From: Marispirochaeta sp.
Lineage (GTDB): Bacteria; Spirochaetota; Spirochaetia; JC444; Marispirochaetaceae
NCBI RefSeq assembly: GCF_963668165.1
Contig: NZ_OY764209.1
Coordinates: 124,001-188,000, forward strand
Length of the DNA stretch: 64,000 nt
Direction of reading: 5' to 3'
The notes below the pieces were generated by a model that was not told where the DNA came from, ran no database searches, and saw only the letters and a list, made by a program, of their open reading frames with translations. This document shows positions 17,148 through 25,366 of this stretch, in pieces; the first letter of the stretch is position 1; each line of letters starts with the position of its first letter. The position numbers and the translations under genes are program-made.

Positions 17148-18431
17148 TTACTGAACACCGGTAACGATGTTACACACCTGTATCATTGCATTATTTTTAC
17201 CGAAGCCGCCCGCTTTCGATATCAGATAGACCGGCTGTTCAGCATAGGGCGTATCAAATTTCCCAATAGGGATTCCGGGTAAAAGTTCATCAAGAAGTTC
17301 CACTCCTTTCACCTCCAGGGATTTACTGACTCCACCAGCAGTATCTCCACCAGTAGTGAATACTGCTTCTATATGCCGCTGGGAAAATATCTCGGCAACC
17401 AGCTTGCCCAGAAACTTCGAAACCCGTTCCCCAAGTTTCTTTTCGTCTATACCCAGGCCTGCGGCATAATCTATGTCCTTTCTATATTCCCCATCCCCGT
17501 CGAAGGTTGTAATTAAAACCGCAATATTCTGACGAGACCGGGCATATTCCAGTAAAAGCCGGGACAGTTCCTGTTTTTCATCGTCGAGCATGTTCTGAAC
17601 CGATACGCAAAGAGAAACAAGCTCTACACTTTTCTGGAGTTCCGCCACCTGAGTCCTGGTTGTTTCCGTTACACTTCCGACAACAAACAGGAGCTTTCCT
17701 GATTCAATTCGAGGCAATTCCAGTGTGGATTCTTCACCGGAATCGGTAAGCGCTTCCGCCAGGCCGGAGGCTCCGACAAAGAGGACCGACTGGTCCTCTT
17801 TTACCGAAGCAACGATCCTCAGGTCCTCGATCGTTTCCGCATCAGCAACAATAACCTTCATCCCCGCCTGCCGAAGCCTCTGTAAGCGTTTAAGGAATGC
17901 TTTATCTCCCGAACGCACAGTTGTCAGATCGATATATCCAACACTCTCATGAAAGGTGCGCTTAAGCAATTCGAGTACGGAGGCAGATAACACCGGGGTA
18001 AAGGGATCGGAGTTTGCTTTATCTTTTCCAACGGGAACTCCGTGTACCAGGCAGTTCCCCCCCACAACGGTTCGTCCGTTCCTGGGCGCGGCAGGCGATA
18101 CGATGGCGCATTCATACCCTCCGGCGTCCATTACTGCAGCGATTTCTTCGGGGATATTACCGCGGATGGTCGAATCGATTTTCTTGAAGTACCGCTGAAC
18201 TCCAAGCATTTTGCAGGTTTCAACAACGCTTCGTACCTTGCTGTAGGATTCTTCGGGAGGCATAAATCTGGATTCGGTGCTGACGACAAGTACATTATAC
18301 AATCCCAGATCAACACCGGAATCCCAATCCTGCAGTGCAAGGAAAGGAGTATATCCGTTCTTCCTGAACTGAACCGCGGAATCCCCGGCTCCGGTGAAAT
18401 CATCGGCTATGATGCAAAGCTTTAAATCCAT
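17148..18431 (-). CDS. DUF1537 four-carbon acid sugar kinase (DtnK/OtnK type)
   Basis: A 427-residue protein with the two-part DUF1537 layout. The N-terminal substrate domain begins CIIADDFTGAGDSAVQF (residues 6-22) and includes KKIDSTIRGN near 86. The C-terminal ATP domain has TTGGDTAGGVSK near 365. Family members phosphorylate D-threonate, L-threonate or D-erythronate at O4. It is first in the operon, so the kinase/PdxA2 pair probably defines the core pathway. The exact stereoisomer cannot be told from sequence alone. Confidence 0.9.
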   Translation of the reverse strand: MDLKLCIIADDFTGAGDSAVQFRKNGYTPFLALQDWDSGVDLGLYNVLVVSTESRFMPPEESYSKVRSVVETCKMLGVQRYFKKIDSTIRGNIPEEIAAVMDAGGYECAIVSPAAPRNGRTVVGGNCLVHGVPVGKDKANSDPFTPVLSASVLELLKRTFHESVGYIDLTTVRSGDKAFLKRLQRLRQAGMKVIVADAETIEDLRIVASVKEDQSVLFVGASGLAEALTDSGEESTLELPRIESGKLLFVVGSVTETTRTQVAELQKSVELVSLCVSVQNMLDDEKQELSRLLLEYARSRQNIAVLITTFDGDGEYRKDIDYAAGLGIDEKKLGERVSKFLGKLVAEIFSQRHIEAVFTTGGDTAGGVSKSLEVKGVELLDELLPGIPIGKFDTPYAEQPVYLISKAGGFGKNNAMIQVCNIVTGVQ

Positions 18432-18646
18432 ACTGAGAATTATAAAGCAATGAACATGCCAAGATGTTCAACTATTCAAGATCGGATAACAGACAGATAC
18501 TGACATAAGAAGAGCGCTTTCTGTTATTGAGGCTTAATTCTTTTTATTGTCATGTTTTAGTAAACAATATAAATATATCAATGTAGTTATAGACAGGAAA
18601 AATCATTATAAATGAGTACTTCGACAATGTTTATTGCCGAATCCGC

Positions 18647-18665
18647 GTGGTGACAATATCACCAC
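18647..18665. promoter_or_regulatory. Palindrome GTGGTGACAATATCACCAC upstream of the acid-sugar operon
   Basis: Seven-base perfect arms GTGGTGA and TCACCAC around a 5-nt centre, in the 240-nt non-coding gap (18432-18671) between the first operon gene and the convergent-side end of the GGDEF gene. No T-run follows on either strand, so an operator is slightly favoured over a terminator. The rest of the gap is AT-rich, with no gene seen; it must hold the operon promoter, but I could not pick one box pair convincingly. Confidence 0.4.
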
Positions 18666-18671
18666 CGATGA

Positions 18672-19841
18672 TTAATTTTTATCCAGGTGGTGCAGTCTGT
18701 TGGAGGCCCGGAAGAGCAGTCCTGAACCGATAATAGATGTCGTGTTCCGCCCGGTCTGTTTTGAACGGTACAGTGCCTTGTCAGCAAGATATGTGAGATC
18801 TTCTCTGGATACATTCTCATTACCATTAAAAGAAACACAGCCGATACTTGCGGTTACCCTGAGTTCGTGGTTCATATAAAAAAACCGGCGTGCTTCAATG
18901 GTCCGGCGCAAGCGCTCTGAAATGGAGTAAGCATCGCAGGCACCGGCACTATGCAGAAGCACAAGAAACTCTTCCCCGCCGAACCGGGCTGCCACATCTC
19001 CTTCCCGGACAGAGCTGCCGATAATGGCGGCGACCTCTTTTAATACAAGGTCTCCCGCCAAATGTCCATATTTGTCATTCAAACGCTTGAAAAAATCGAG
19101 ATCTATCATCAGGATACTGAATACACCGCCGTACCGTTTTATTCTGCTGATCTCTTCTTCGATTTCAGACTGAATAAAAGCGGTGTTGTACAACCTGGTT
19201 TTTGAATCGGTTACGGAACTCGAGTAATGAATACTGTTCTGCATGGCGATGGAGACAAAGCTCATAAGCCGGTCAACATAAGCAAGTTCGCTTATGTTGT
19301 AATCGCCGCCTACAATTTTCTCGGATATAACAACCATTCCGTACAGGCCGGCATGGCCCTTGACCGGAATGACCAGTTCCGGATCCATAATGTCCAGGTC
19401 TTCCAGGGCAACAGGATCCTTCAATCTTTCCCGTAAATCAGAAAATCGGACAAGGCCTATGTTTTCCGCAAAAAACCCGTCAAAGGGCGACAAATCCATC
19501 AGATGTGTTTCCGGAGGATCTTCTTTCATATTTCTGAAGGAAAGAACAGTTACTTCCGGTCTGCCGTCAGGAGAGTAGATAAACGAGAGGCGCCTGGGTA
19601 CAAACTTGTTAACCAGGAACCCGGCCGCCGTCCGGGCGATCTCCGGAATCTCTGTCTGAGTAAAAAGAACGGTCGCCTCTCCCAAAAGATCGTTCCGTTC
19701 AATAACCAGTGTTTTCAGGCGATTTATCTCATCGATTACACCCAAACGATCGAGAAGATCATAATGAGGAAGCACATCGGGACTCTGCAGTGGATCCGTT
19801 ATCTCATTGTCGTTATGACCATTCCCGTCAAACATATGCAT
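18672..19841 (-). CDS. GAF-like sensor plus GGDEF diguanylate cyclase
   Basis: About 389 residues. A central region of about residues 60-210 looks like a GAF domain (ATVLFTQTEIPEIARTAAGFLV, VIPVKGHAGLYGMVVISEKI). It is followed by a C-terminal GGDEF domain with KRYGGVFSILMIDLDFFKRLND and the active-site GGEEF near residue 287, so it should make cyclic di-GMP. The inhibitory RxxD site is not obvious. The start is uncertain: ATG at 19841 or 19835, or TTG at 19871; none has a clear ribosome site. It is a single gene, unrelated to the flanking metabolism as far as can be seen. Confidence 0.88.
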   Translation of the reverse strand: MHMFDGNGHNDNEITDPLQSPDVLPHYDLLDRLGVIDEINRLKTLVIERNDLLGEATVLFTQTEIPEIARTAAGFLVNKFVPRRLSFIYSPDGRPEVTVLSFRNMKEDPPETHLMDLSPFDGFFAENIGLVRFSDLRERLKDPVALEDLDIMDPELVIPVKGHAGLYGMVVISEKIVGGDYNISELAYVDRLMSFVSIAMQNSIHYSSSVTDSKTRLYNTAFIQSEIEEEISRIKRYGGVFSILMIDLDFFKRLNDKYGHLAGDLVLKEVAAIIGSSVREGDVAARFGGEEFLVLLHSAGACDAYSISERLRRTIEARRFFYMNHELRVTASIGCVSFNGNENVSREDLTYLADKALYRSKQTGRNTTSIIGSGLLFRASNRLHHLDKN

Positions 19842-19984
19842 GATTGTAACCAAGAAGCTATATCTCGGCAAGACACAAGGTAAGAAGAGAAAATCTCTTT
19901 GTTTTTAACCGGGATTTTGATATTCTACACAAGGTGGCCGGATTGTTCATGGAATAATCGCCACCCTTTTTCAAGGAGGACGGG

Positions 19985-20392
19985 ATGGAGCAATTTGAGA
20001 TTAATCTGTTGGGTATTCTGCTGGCAGTTCTGTATAACCTGATAATCGGAAGCCTGTGGTATAGCCCGATGATGTTTGGAAACAAGTGGACGCTTCTTGT
20101 GGGGCGTCGTGAGGACGATCTGCAGGGCGGAATGACTCCGGGCATCATGCTGGGTGCCATTGTAGTCGCATTGATCGAGGCACTTGGGTTCAGCCTGCTG
20201 AAGAATTTTACAGGAATCGACGGCTTATTCGGCGGCTTGTTTCTGGGGCTCTTTGTGTGGCTGGTTTTTCTTGTTCCGCCTTTGTTTAACAGCGTACTCT
20301 ACGAAAAAAAACCCCGGGAGCTCTTTTTTATAACTGCCGGTGTCAACATGGTGACCTTTGCCGGTATGGCGGTAATAATCGGCATAATCTGA
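19985..20392 (+). CDS. Small DUF1761-like integral membrane protein
   Basis: 135 residues with about four membrane helices (INLLGILLAVLYNLIIGSLWYS, MLGAIVVALIEALGFSLL, GGLFLGLFVWLVFLVPPLF, VTFAGMAVIIGII) and the segment GSLWYSPMMFGNKW near residues 23-36, which is typical of DUF1761 proteins. A strong AAGGAGG lies 6 nt before the ATG. Function unknown. It stands alone and ends at a bidirectional terminator. Confidence 0.8.
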   Translation: MEQFEINLLGILLAVLYNLIIGSLWYSPMMFGNKWTLLVGRREDDLQGGMTPGIMLGAIVVALIEALGFSLLKNFTGIDGLFGGLFLGLFVWLVFLVPPLFNSVLYEKKPRELFFITAGVNMVTFAGMAVIIGII

Positions 20393-20397
20393 TTATA

Positions 20398-20426
20398 ATA
20401 AGGACCGCCCGGAGGACGGTCCTTAT
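20398..20426. terminator. Bidirectional intrinsic terminator
   Basis: ATAAGGACCG (20398-20407) pairs with CGGTCCTTAT (20417-20426), a perfect 10-bp stem with a 9-nt loop, followed by CTTTTT on the plus strand. It lies between the stops of the convergent genes ending at 20392 and 20445. Confidence 0.85.
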
Positions 20427-20444
20427 ACTGCTTTTTACAGGCGA

Positions 20445-21206
20445 TCAATAGGAGGTCAGACCGCCGTCTACCGGAAGGTTGACTCCATTCAGGAACGAAG
20501 CCTCCTCCGACGCAAGATAGAGAAAAGCCTGTGCTACATCCTCCGAGGTTGCAAGTCGACCAAGAGGAATTTCCCCGTACCGCTGCTCCCTGAGTACCGG
20601 GTCGGTCAGAACCTTCTGCAGGCCCGGGGTATCAACAGTGCTGGGATGGACGCTGTTACAGCGTATGTTGTCCTTAGCGTAGCGGGAGGCTATGGACTTG
20701 GTCAGCAGGGTCAAAGCTCCTTTACACATGGTATAGGTCTCGTTGGTAAACTTGTGTCCAACCAGTCCGCAAATCGATACCATATTCAGAATGGACCCGC
20801 CGCCTGAGTCCCGCATCAGCGGCAGGGCATGTTTAATGCCCATAAAAGGACCTTTTACATTGATAGAGAGCATGGCATCCAGATCTGCTTCGGGCATCTC
20901 TTCTATATCCTTTCGGATGTTGATTCCCGCGTTGTTAATCAGAACATCCAGGCGTCCCCTGACGCTGCGAACACTATTCATTACCTGCTGCCAGTTTGCC
21001 TCTTTCGAGATGTCAAGAAAGGCAAACTCGGCTCCGCCGGCTTCAGCCGGTTGAGGAGCCAGTTCTTTAGCCAGCGCCTCTCCGGCCTCCCGGTTCATAT
21101 CGCAGATAACAACATAAGCGCCTTCTTTACGAAAGGTCGCAGCAACCGTCGCTCCAATACCCTGCGCAGCGCCGGTAATAATGCAGACTTTATCCCGCAG
21201 TTTCAT
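20445..21206 (-). CDS. Short-chain dehydrogenase/reductase (SDR)
   Basis: A 253-residue classical SDR: TGAAQGIG at residues 11-18, NNAGI near 91, catalytic S near 143 (MVSICGLVG), YTMCK for the Y-x3-K pair near 157-161, and a C-terminal VDGG. Such enzymes act on sugar acids, for example 3-dehydro-2-deoxygluconate (KduD type) or gluconate. It is last in the operon GntR-GarR-SDR, 11 nt after the GarR-like stop and just before the terminator. A role in uronate or aldonate breakdown is inferred only from neighbours. Confidence 0.9.
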   Translation of the reverse strand: MKLRDKVCIITGAAQGIGATVAATFRKEGAYVVICDMNREAGEALAKELAPQPAEAGGAEFAFLDISKEANWQQVMNSVRSVRGRLDVLINNAGINIRKDIEEMPEADLDAMLSINVKGPFMGIKHALPLMRDSGGGSILNMVSICGLVGHKFTNETYTMCKGALTLLTKSIASRYAKDNIRCNSVHPSTVDTPGLQKVLTDPVLREQRYGEIPLGRLATSEDVAQAFLYLASEEASFLNGVNLPVDGGLTSY

Positions 21207-21217
21207 AGCATTGTGCC

Positions 21218-22114
21218 TTAGGACTGCTTTCCGGCCCGGACCTTAACGCCCGCCAGTTTTTCATAGTACTGGATAATTCCGCCGTGGTCGTCCTTCTGTT
21301 TGCCGTCAACCTTGAGAGCCTGCATAATCTCCATTGACTGGGCTGTAAGGGGAACCGGAACTGACAGCTCATGTGCGGTATCCAGAGCGTTCTGAATATC
21401 CTTGATGTGCAGCTCAATCCGGAAGCCTGGTTTATAGTTGCCGTCCAGCACCATGGGAGACTTGGCGTTCAGAACGGTGCTGCCGGCAAGGCCGCCCTTA
21501 ATGGCGTTAAATACTCTTTCAGGATCAACTCCGGCCTTGGTAGCCAGAACATAAGCCTCTGACATGGCGGAAATATTAAGGGCAACGATAATCTGGTTGG
21601 CCAGCTTGGTAACGTTCCCGGCGCCGATATCACCGCACAGGACAGCGGACGCACCCATTACAAGAAGGATGTCCTTGACCTTGTTAAAAACCTCTTCCTT
21701 GCCGCCGACCATGATGGCCAGGCTGCCGTCAACCGCCTTGGGCTCTCCACCGGATACGGGGGCATCCAGCATTTCTATGCCTTTCTTGGCGAGTTCTGCA
21801 GCAACTTCCTGGGAAGCCAGGGGCGCAATTGAACTCATATCCACAACAATACTTCCGGATTTAACACCTTCGATTACGCCGTTCTCTCCAAGAATAACAG
21901 TCTTTACGTGGGGGGAGTTGGGCAGCATGGTAATAATCAGCTCAGTCTTGCTTGCAACGTCCGCGGGAGAACTTCCCTTTTCGGCGCCGGCTGCAACGAC
22001 TTCTTTTACAGCGTCTTCGACAATGTCGTAGACAGTGAGCTCATAACCTGCTTTCAGCAGGTTTTTTGCCATTGGTTTACCCATAATTCCGAGGCCAACA
22101 AATCCAATCTTCAT
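21218..22114 (-). CDS. 3-hydroxyisobutyrate dehydrogenase family; tartronate semialdehyde reductase (GarR)-like
   Basis: A 298-residue beta-hydroxyacid dehydrogenase: NAD-binding GFVGLGIMGKPMAKN at residues 4-18, substrate loop DAPVSGGEPKA near 122, and the catalytic lysine in GAGNVTKLANQ near 171. Members reduce tartronate semialdehyde to glycerate or oxidise related 3-hydroxyacids. The spacing of motifs matches GarR/GlxR closely. The gene is behind the GntR regulator gene, whose gap (22115-22213) contains only an AT-rich palindrome. Confidence 0.9.
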   Translation of the reverse strand: MKIGFVGLGIMGKPMAKNLLKAGYELTVYDIVEDAVKEVVAAGAEKGSSPADVASKTELIITMLPNSPHVKTVILGENGVIEGVKSGSIVVDMSSIAPLASQEVAAELAKKGIEMLDAPVSGGEPKAVDGSLAIMVGGKEEVFNKVKDILLVMGASAVLCGDIGAGNVTKLANQIIVALNISAMSEAYVLATKAGVDPERVFNAIKGGLAGSTVLNAKSPMVLDGNYKPGFRIELHIKDIQNALDTAHELSVPVPLTAQSMEIMQALKVDGKQKDDHGGIIQYYEKLAGVKVRAGKQS

Positions 22115-22213
22115 CTTAAAACTCCTTACTCGATAAAATTTCTGATAATTTTATGCATCTCCGGCCATTAATATACGACCGGCGCTTTATACCGTAAGTA
22201 AACTACATTCGGA

Positions 22214-22930
22214 TTACCTTTCATCTGAAAACCGCTTTTCGTCCCGCAGGCGCAGCACGGTTCGGCGCACATGTTCTTCCATCAGGGCCTGGGCGGTTTC
22301 ACTATCCCGCTGCTTGATTGCCTCGAGAATACGTTTATGAAAATCAAGGCCGTCCTGCGGTCCCAACAGACCGACAATATTCTCCATGGAAGCGCAGAGA
22401 ATGTCCCTGATGATGCTGTTTACCTTGAAAAAAACCTGGTTTTTGGTTGCCCGGGCAAGAGCCAGGTGAAAATCAAGGTCGGCGTGGGCGAACTCCGTAC
22501 TATCTGCTTTACATTCCAGCATCTTTCGATAATGGTTTTCAAGGACCTCGATATCCGTATCCGTTGCTTTTTCAACAACAAGGGCGACAATCCCCTTTTC
22601 CATGGTCTGCCGGTATTCAAGAACATCATAAATACCGGGCCGATCCAGTACCAGAGCGGGAAGCAGATTGTTTATATAGTAATCCGACGAAGCTGAGCAG
22701 ACAAAAGTCCCTTCGCCGTGCCGTGTTTCCAGCAGTCCCAGGGTCGCCAACCGATGCAGGGCTTCCCTGACAGAGACCCGGCTGACACCAAAGAGGTGGG
22801 ATAATTCTCCCTCCGAGGGCAGTTTCTCACCGGCCCGCCAGACCCCTTCGATCAGCCGTGCTTTCAGCTGTTGAAACACCTGGGCGCTGACGCGTTCCCG
22901 CCGCACCCGTTGCACTGTTACTTTGCTCAT
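22214..22930 (-). CDS. GntR-family regulator, FadR/FCD subfamily
   Basis: A 238-residue protein. Winged helix-turn-helix at residues 10-75 (LPSEGELSHLFGVSRVSVREALHRL, then ETRHGEGTFV), followed by an all-helical FCD ligand domain from about residue 95 to 228 with the metal-binding pattern D..FH..LA.A (DLDFHLALARAT). FCD regulators often respond to hexuronates or hydroxyacids. A palindrome-like site (22944-22960) lies 14 bp upstream of its start, which suggests autoregulation. It probably controls its own operon and possibly other units that carry the same site. Confidence 0.9.
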   Translation of the reverse strand: MSKVTVQRVRRERVSAQVFQQLKARLIEGVWRAGEKLPSEGELSHLFGVSRVSVREALHRLATLGLLETRHGEGTFVCSASSDYYINNLLPALVLDRPGIYDVLEYRQTMEKGIVALVVEKATDTDIEVLENHYRKMLECKADSTEFAHADLDFHLALARATKNQVFFKVNSIIRDILCASMENIVGLLGPQDGLDFHKRILEAIKQRDSETAQALMEEHVRRTVLRLRDEKRFSDER

Positions 22931-22943
22931 CCTCGATCACCAC

Positions 22944-22960
22944 TTGTATGATAACTTACA
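22944..22960. promoter_or_regulatory. Putative GntR operator, copy 1
   Basis: TTGTATGATAACTTACA, an imperfect palindrome directly before the GntR gene. Read on the other strand, TGTAAGTTATCATACA matches copy 3 (37589-37605) at 14 of 16 positions. Confidence 0.5.
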
Positions 22961-22981
22961 ATACCCCCGGATGTCAACGCT

Positions 22982-23819
22982 TCAGGAAGGCCAGACCTGG
23001 CTGCCGCCGTCGACCCGTATAACCTCTCCGGTAATAAAACGGGAGGCATCGCCTGCAAGGAACTCCACCGCTGTCGCCACCTCCTCCGGCCAGCCATAGC
23101 GATCCAGGGTTCCTTCGTGCACCTTACGTGAATCATCAGTTTCACGGGATGCAATATAACGCTCGGTAAGGGTGTCTCCCGGGGCAATAACATTGACATT
23201 AATATCGTAAGGGCGCAGCTGCACCGCCAGGCAGCGGCTGTATTCGTGGACTGCTGCCTTTGAAGAGGCATAAATCGCAGCTCCGGGAAGCCCTTTGAGC
23301 CCGGCGATACTGCCGATATTGATGATTTTCCCGCTTTTCCGCTCCATCATTTCCGGTGCCACCGCTTTGCAGCAGAAAACACAGGTGAGAAAGTTTCTGT
23401 CCATTACTGTTTTAATGTCTTCCACAGAGATGTTTACCGAGTCGTTTCCATCCGGTTTACCTGCCATTTCCGCGGAAACACCTTTTGTTCCGATATCGCC
23501 GCCCGCGTTATTTATCAGCACATCGATGGGGCCTAGTTGCTGATGGATTTCTTCCACAAGACGCTGTACGACATTCCAGTCTGTAAGGTCCCCCTGGACA
23601 GCCAGGCAGGTAACACCGAATTTTGCTGCCACCCGCCTTCGCATTGGCTCCAAGGCTTTCCCCTTCGTTAAAAACCCTGGTGGAATCCGGACGGCTGCCG
23701 TGGATAACCACATTGGCGCCGCAGGAGGCAAAGTGTTCGGCAATAGCTTTGCCGATACCCCGCGAAGATCCGGTAATCCATACATTTTTTCCCGCCAGAG
23801 AAGGATTATTATCTTGCAT
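22982..23819 (-). pseudogene. SDR dehydrogenase gene with a frameshift
   Basis: The reading frame opens at the ATG 23819 (AGGAG 6 nt upstream) with an SDR N terminus, VWITGSSRGIGKAIAEHF, and is sound to about VFNEGESLGA near 23660. It must then shift by one base to continue as RRRVAAKFGVTCLAVQGDLTDW, NNAGGDIG, YASSK and the C-terminal VDGGSQVWPS. All SDR elements are present once the two frames are joined. It therefore carries a single-base insertion or two-base deletion in the window 23640-23665, or a sequencing error. It is the first gene of the GntR-GarR-SDR operon. Confidence 0.8.
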
Positions 23820-23833
23820 AGTAAACTCCTGAA

Positions 23834-23852
23834 TTAGTATGATATAATACAA
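23834..23852. promoter_or_regulatory. Putative GntR operator, copy 2
   Basis: TTAGTATGATATAATACAA contains the 14-bp near-palindrome GTATGATATAATAC (12 of 14 symmetric). It sits between the divergent frameshifted SDR gene and the C_GCAxxG_C_C gene. Confidence 0.5.
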
Positions 23853-23899
23853 CATTATGTGGGGAAATGGACACAATCTCAAGGGATAAGGAAGAGAAA

Positions 23900-24430
23900 A
23901 TGACGGAAAAGAAGACTGCTGAAAAGATTGCCCAAAAAGCCTACGATCTTGGATTCGCTTTTGAAAAAGAATACCGGGGCTGCGCCCAGTGCACCATCGC
24001 AGCACTGCAGGATGCGCTGGACATACGAAATACCGAGACGGATGCAATATTCAAGGCCGCGACCGGTATGGCAGGCGGAGGCGCCAGACAAATCGATGGA
24101 AACTGCGGTGCCTACGCCGGAGGAACCTTGATGATAGGCTACCATGTCGGCCGGGATCGGGACAATTTTGCTGATCCGGAACAGATTCGGATGGCGACCT
24201 TCAGACTGGTAAAAAAGCTCCACCAGCGGTTTATCGATGAATTCGGTACCGTTACCTGCAGCGAAATTCATACCCGCATAATGGGCCGCCCTTTTTACAT
24301 TGAAGACCCCGATGAGTTCCGGAAGTTTGAAGACGCCGGGGCCCACACCGACAAATGTACCAGGGTTGTAGCCCTGGCTGCCAGGTGGTCTGCGGAGATT
24401 CTTGCGGAAGAAGGTTATATAGATAAATAA
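23900..24430 (+). CDS. C_GCAxxG_C_C family redox protein
   Basis: About 176 residues from the ATG at 23900, which has AAGGAAGAG upstream; an in-frame ATG at 23867 is less likely. The family signature is visible: RGCAQCTIAAL (GCAxx type) near residue 30, GGARQIDGNCGAYAGG near 65-80 with another cysteine, and later CSEIH and CTRVV cysteines. These cysteine patterns are thought to hold a metal or do redox work; the biochemical role is not established. The gene stands alone, between a divergent SDR and a convergent transporter. Confidence 0.82.
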   Translation: MTEKKTAEKIAQKAYDLGFAFEKEYRGCAQCTIAALQDALDIRNTETDAIFKAATGMAGGGARQIDGNCGAYAGGTLMIGYHVGRDRDNFADPEQIRMATFRLVKKLHQRFIDEFGTVTCSEIHTRIMGRPFYIEDPDEFRKFEDAGAHTDKCTRVVALAARWSAEILAEEGYIDK

Positions 24431-24443
24431 TCCCCTTCTGAAA

Positions 24444-25349
24444 TTATATCAATGACGCCAGAACAAAACTCAAGGGGATGGTAATAATGCCCAGGGCCGT
24501 GGTCAGCACTACAATACTCTGGGCATCCGATGAGTCGATGCCGTAGCGGGCGGGAAGTACATAGGAGAATACCGCCGATGGAAGCGCTGATGCGACCAGG
24601 ACTACAGTCTTTGTCAGTCCCTGAAGGCGGAAAATATAAACTGCGGCGATTCCAAGGATAAAACCGGCAATAATTCTCAGCAGTATCCCCCATATCACTG
24701 CTGCATCTATTTTTGGACGGCGCAGGCTTAAGGAAACCCCCACGATAAACGCGGCCAGAGGGGCTGCCGCGGCACCGGCAAAACGGCATGTTTCAAGGAT
24801 GGTTTCCGGGACCGGAACCTCAAAAAGATGGAACAGGAATCCAGCCGCGGCGGCTATCAGAATCGGGGACTTTAAGGAAAGCATGAGCCCCTTTAGATTA
24901 AAGCCGCCGCCGATTATCAGGAATCCCAGGGTAAAAAGAAAGAGCCCGTAGATCTGATCAAAAACAATTATAATATTCAGAGCCTCGCTGCCGCTCCAAA
25001 GCTGCATCAGGGGAAACCCGAGGAAACCCGAGTTCATAAAGATTACCGGCAGTGCCAAAGCACGAATATCCTTCCCGGCAATCCGGCCGTATATGGCAAC
25101 GATCAGGTAGGTACTGAGCATCATAAATAATACAGTAGCCAGAAGGTTGCCCATAGCCTCCCTGCTGACTGTGGATTCATAGAGACTCACAAAGACCAGA
25201 AGGGGCATAAAGAAGTCCACCAGGACCCGGGAGAGGGTCTCCTCATTGATTGGTGCAGCGGCGGACATGATCCAGCCGCCGGCAATAACTACAAAGAGAG
25301 GCAAAAGCACACGCAGGGTATCAAGAAAGTAGTGAAGCATCGAGTACAT
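24444..25349 (-). CDS. AEC-family (auxin efflux carrier-like) permease
   Basis: A 301-residue protein with about ten membrane helices in the two five-helix halves expected of AEC carriers, with the conserved asparagine in FMNSGFLGFPLMQ near residue 105. Bacterial AEC proteins move malonate, malate or other organic anions. It is the last gene of the TRAP/URO-D operon, 17 nt after the flavoprotein, so it may export a product of that pathway. Confidence 0.85.
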   Translation of the reverse strand: MYSMLHYFLDTLRVLLPLFVVIAGGWIMSAAAPINEETLSRVLVDFFMPLLVFVSLYESTVSREAMGNLLATVLFMMLSTYLIVAIYGRIAGKDIRALALPVIFMNSGFLGFPLMQLWSGSEALNIIIVFDQIYGLFLFTLGFLIIGGGFNLKGLMLSLKSPILIAAAAGFLFHLFEVPVPETILETCRFAGAAAAPLAAFIVGVSLSLRRPKIDAAVIWGILLRIIAGFILGIAAVYIFRLQGLTKTVVLVASALPSAVFSYVLPARYGIDSSDAQSIVVLTTALGIITIPLSFVLASLI

Positions 25350-25366
25350 TAATAAGCATCCCCGCT

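Noticed and set aside
22133..22154. AT-only palindrome ATAAAATT...AATTTTAT before the GarR-like gene
   Set aside because: The stem is too weak for a terminator and the sequence too simple to support an operator claim.
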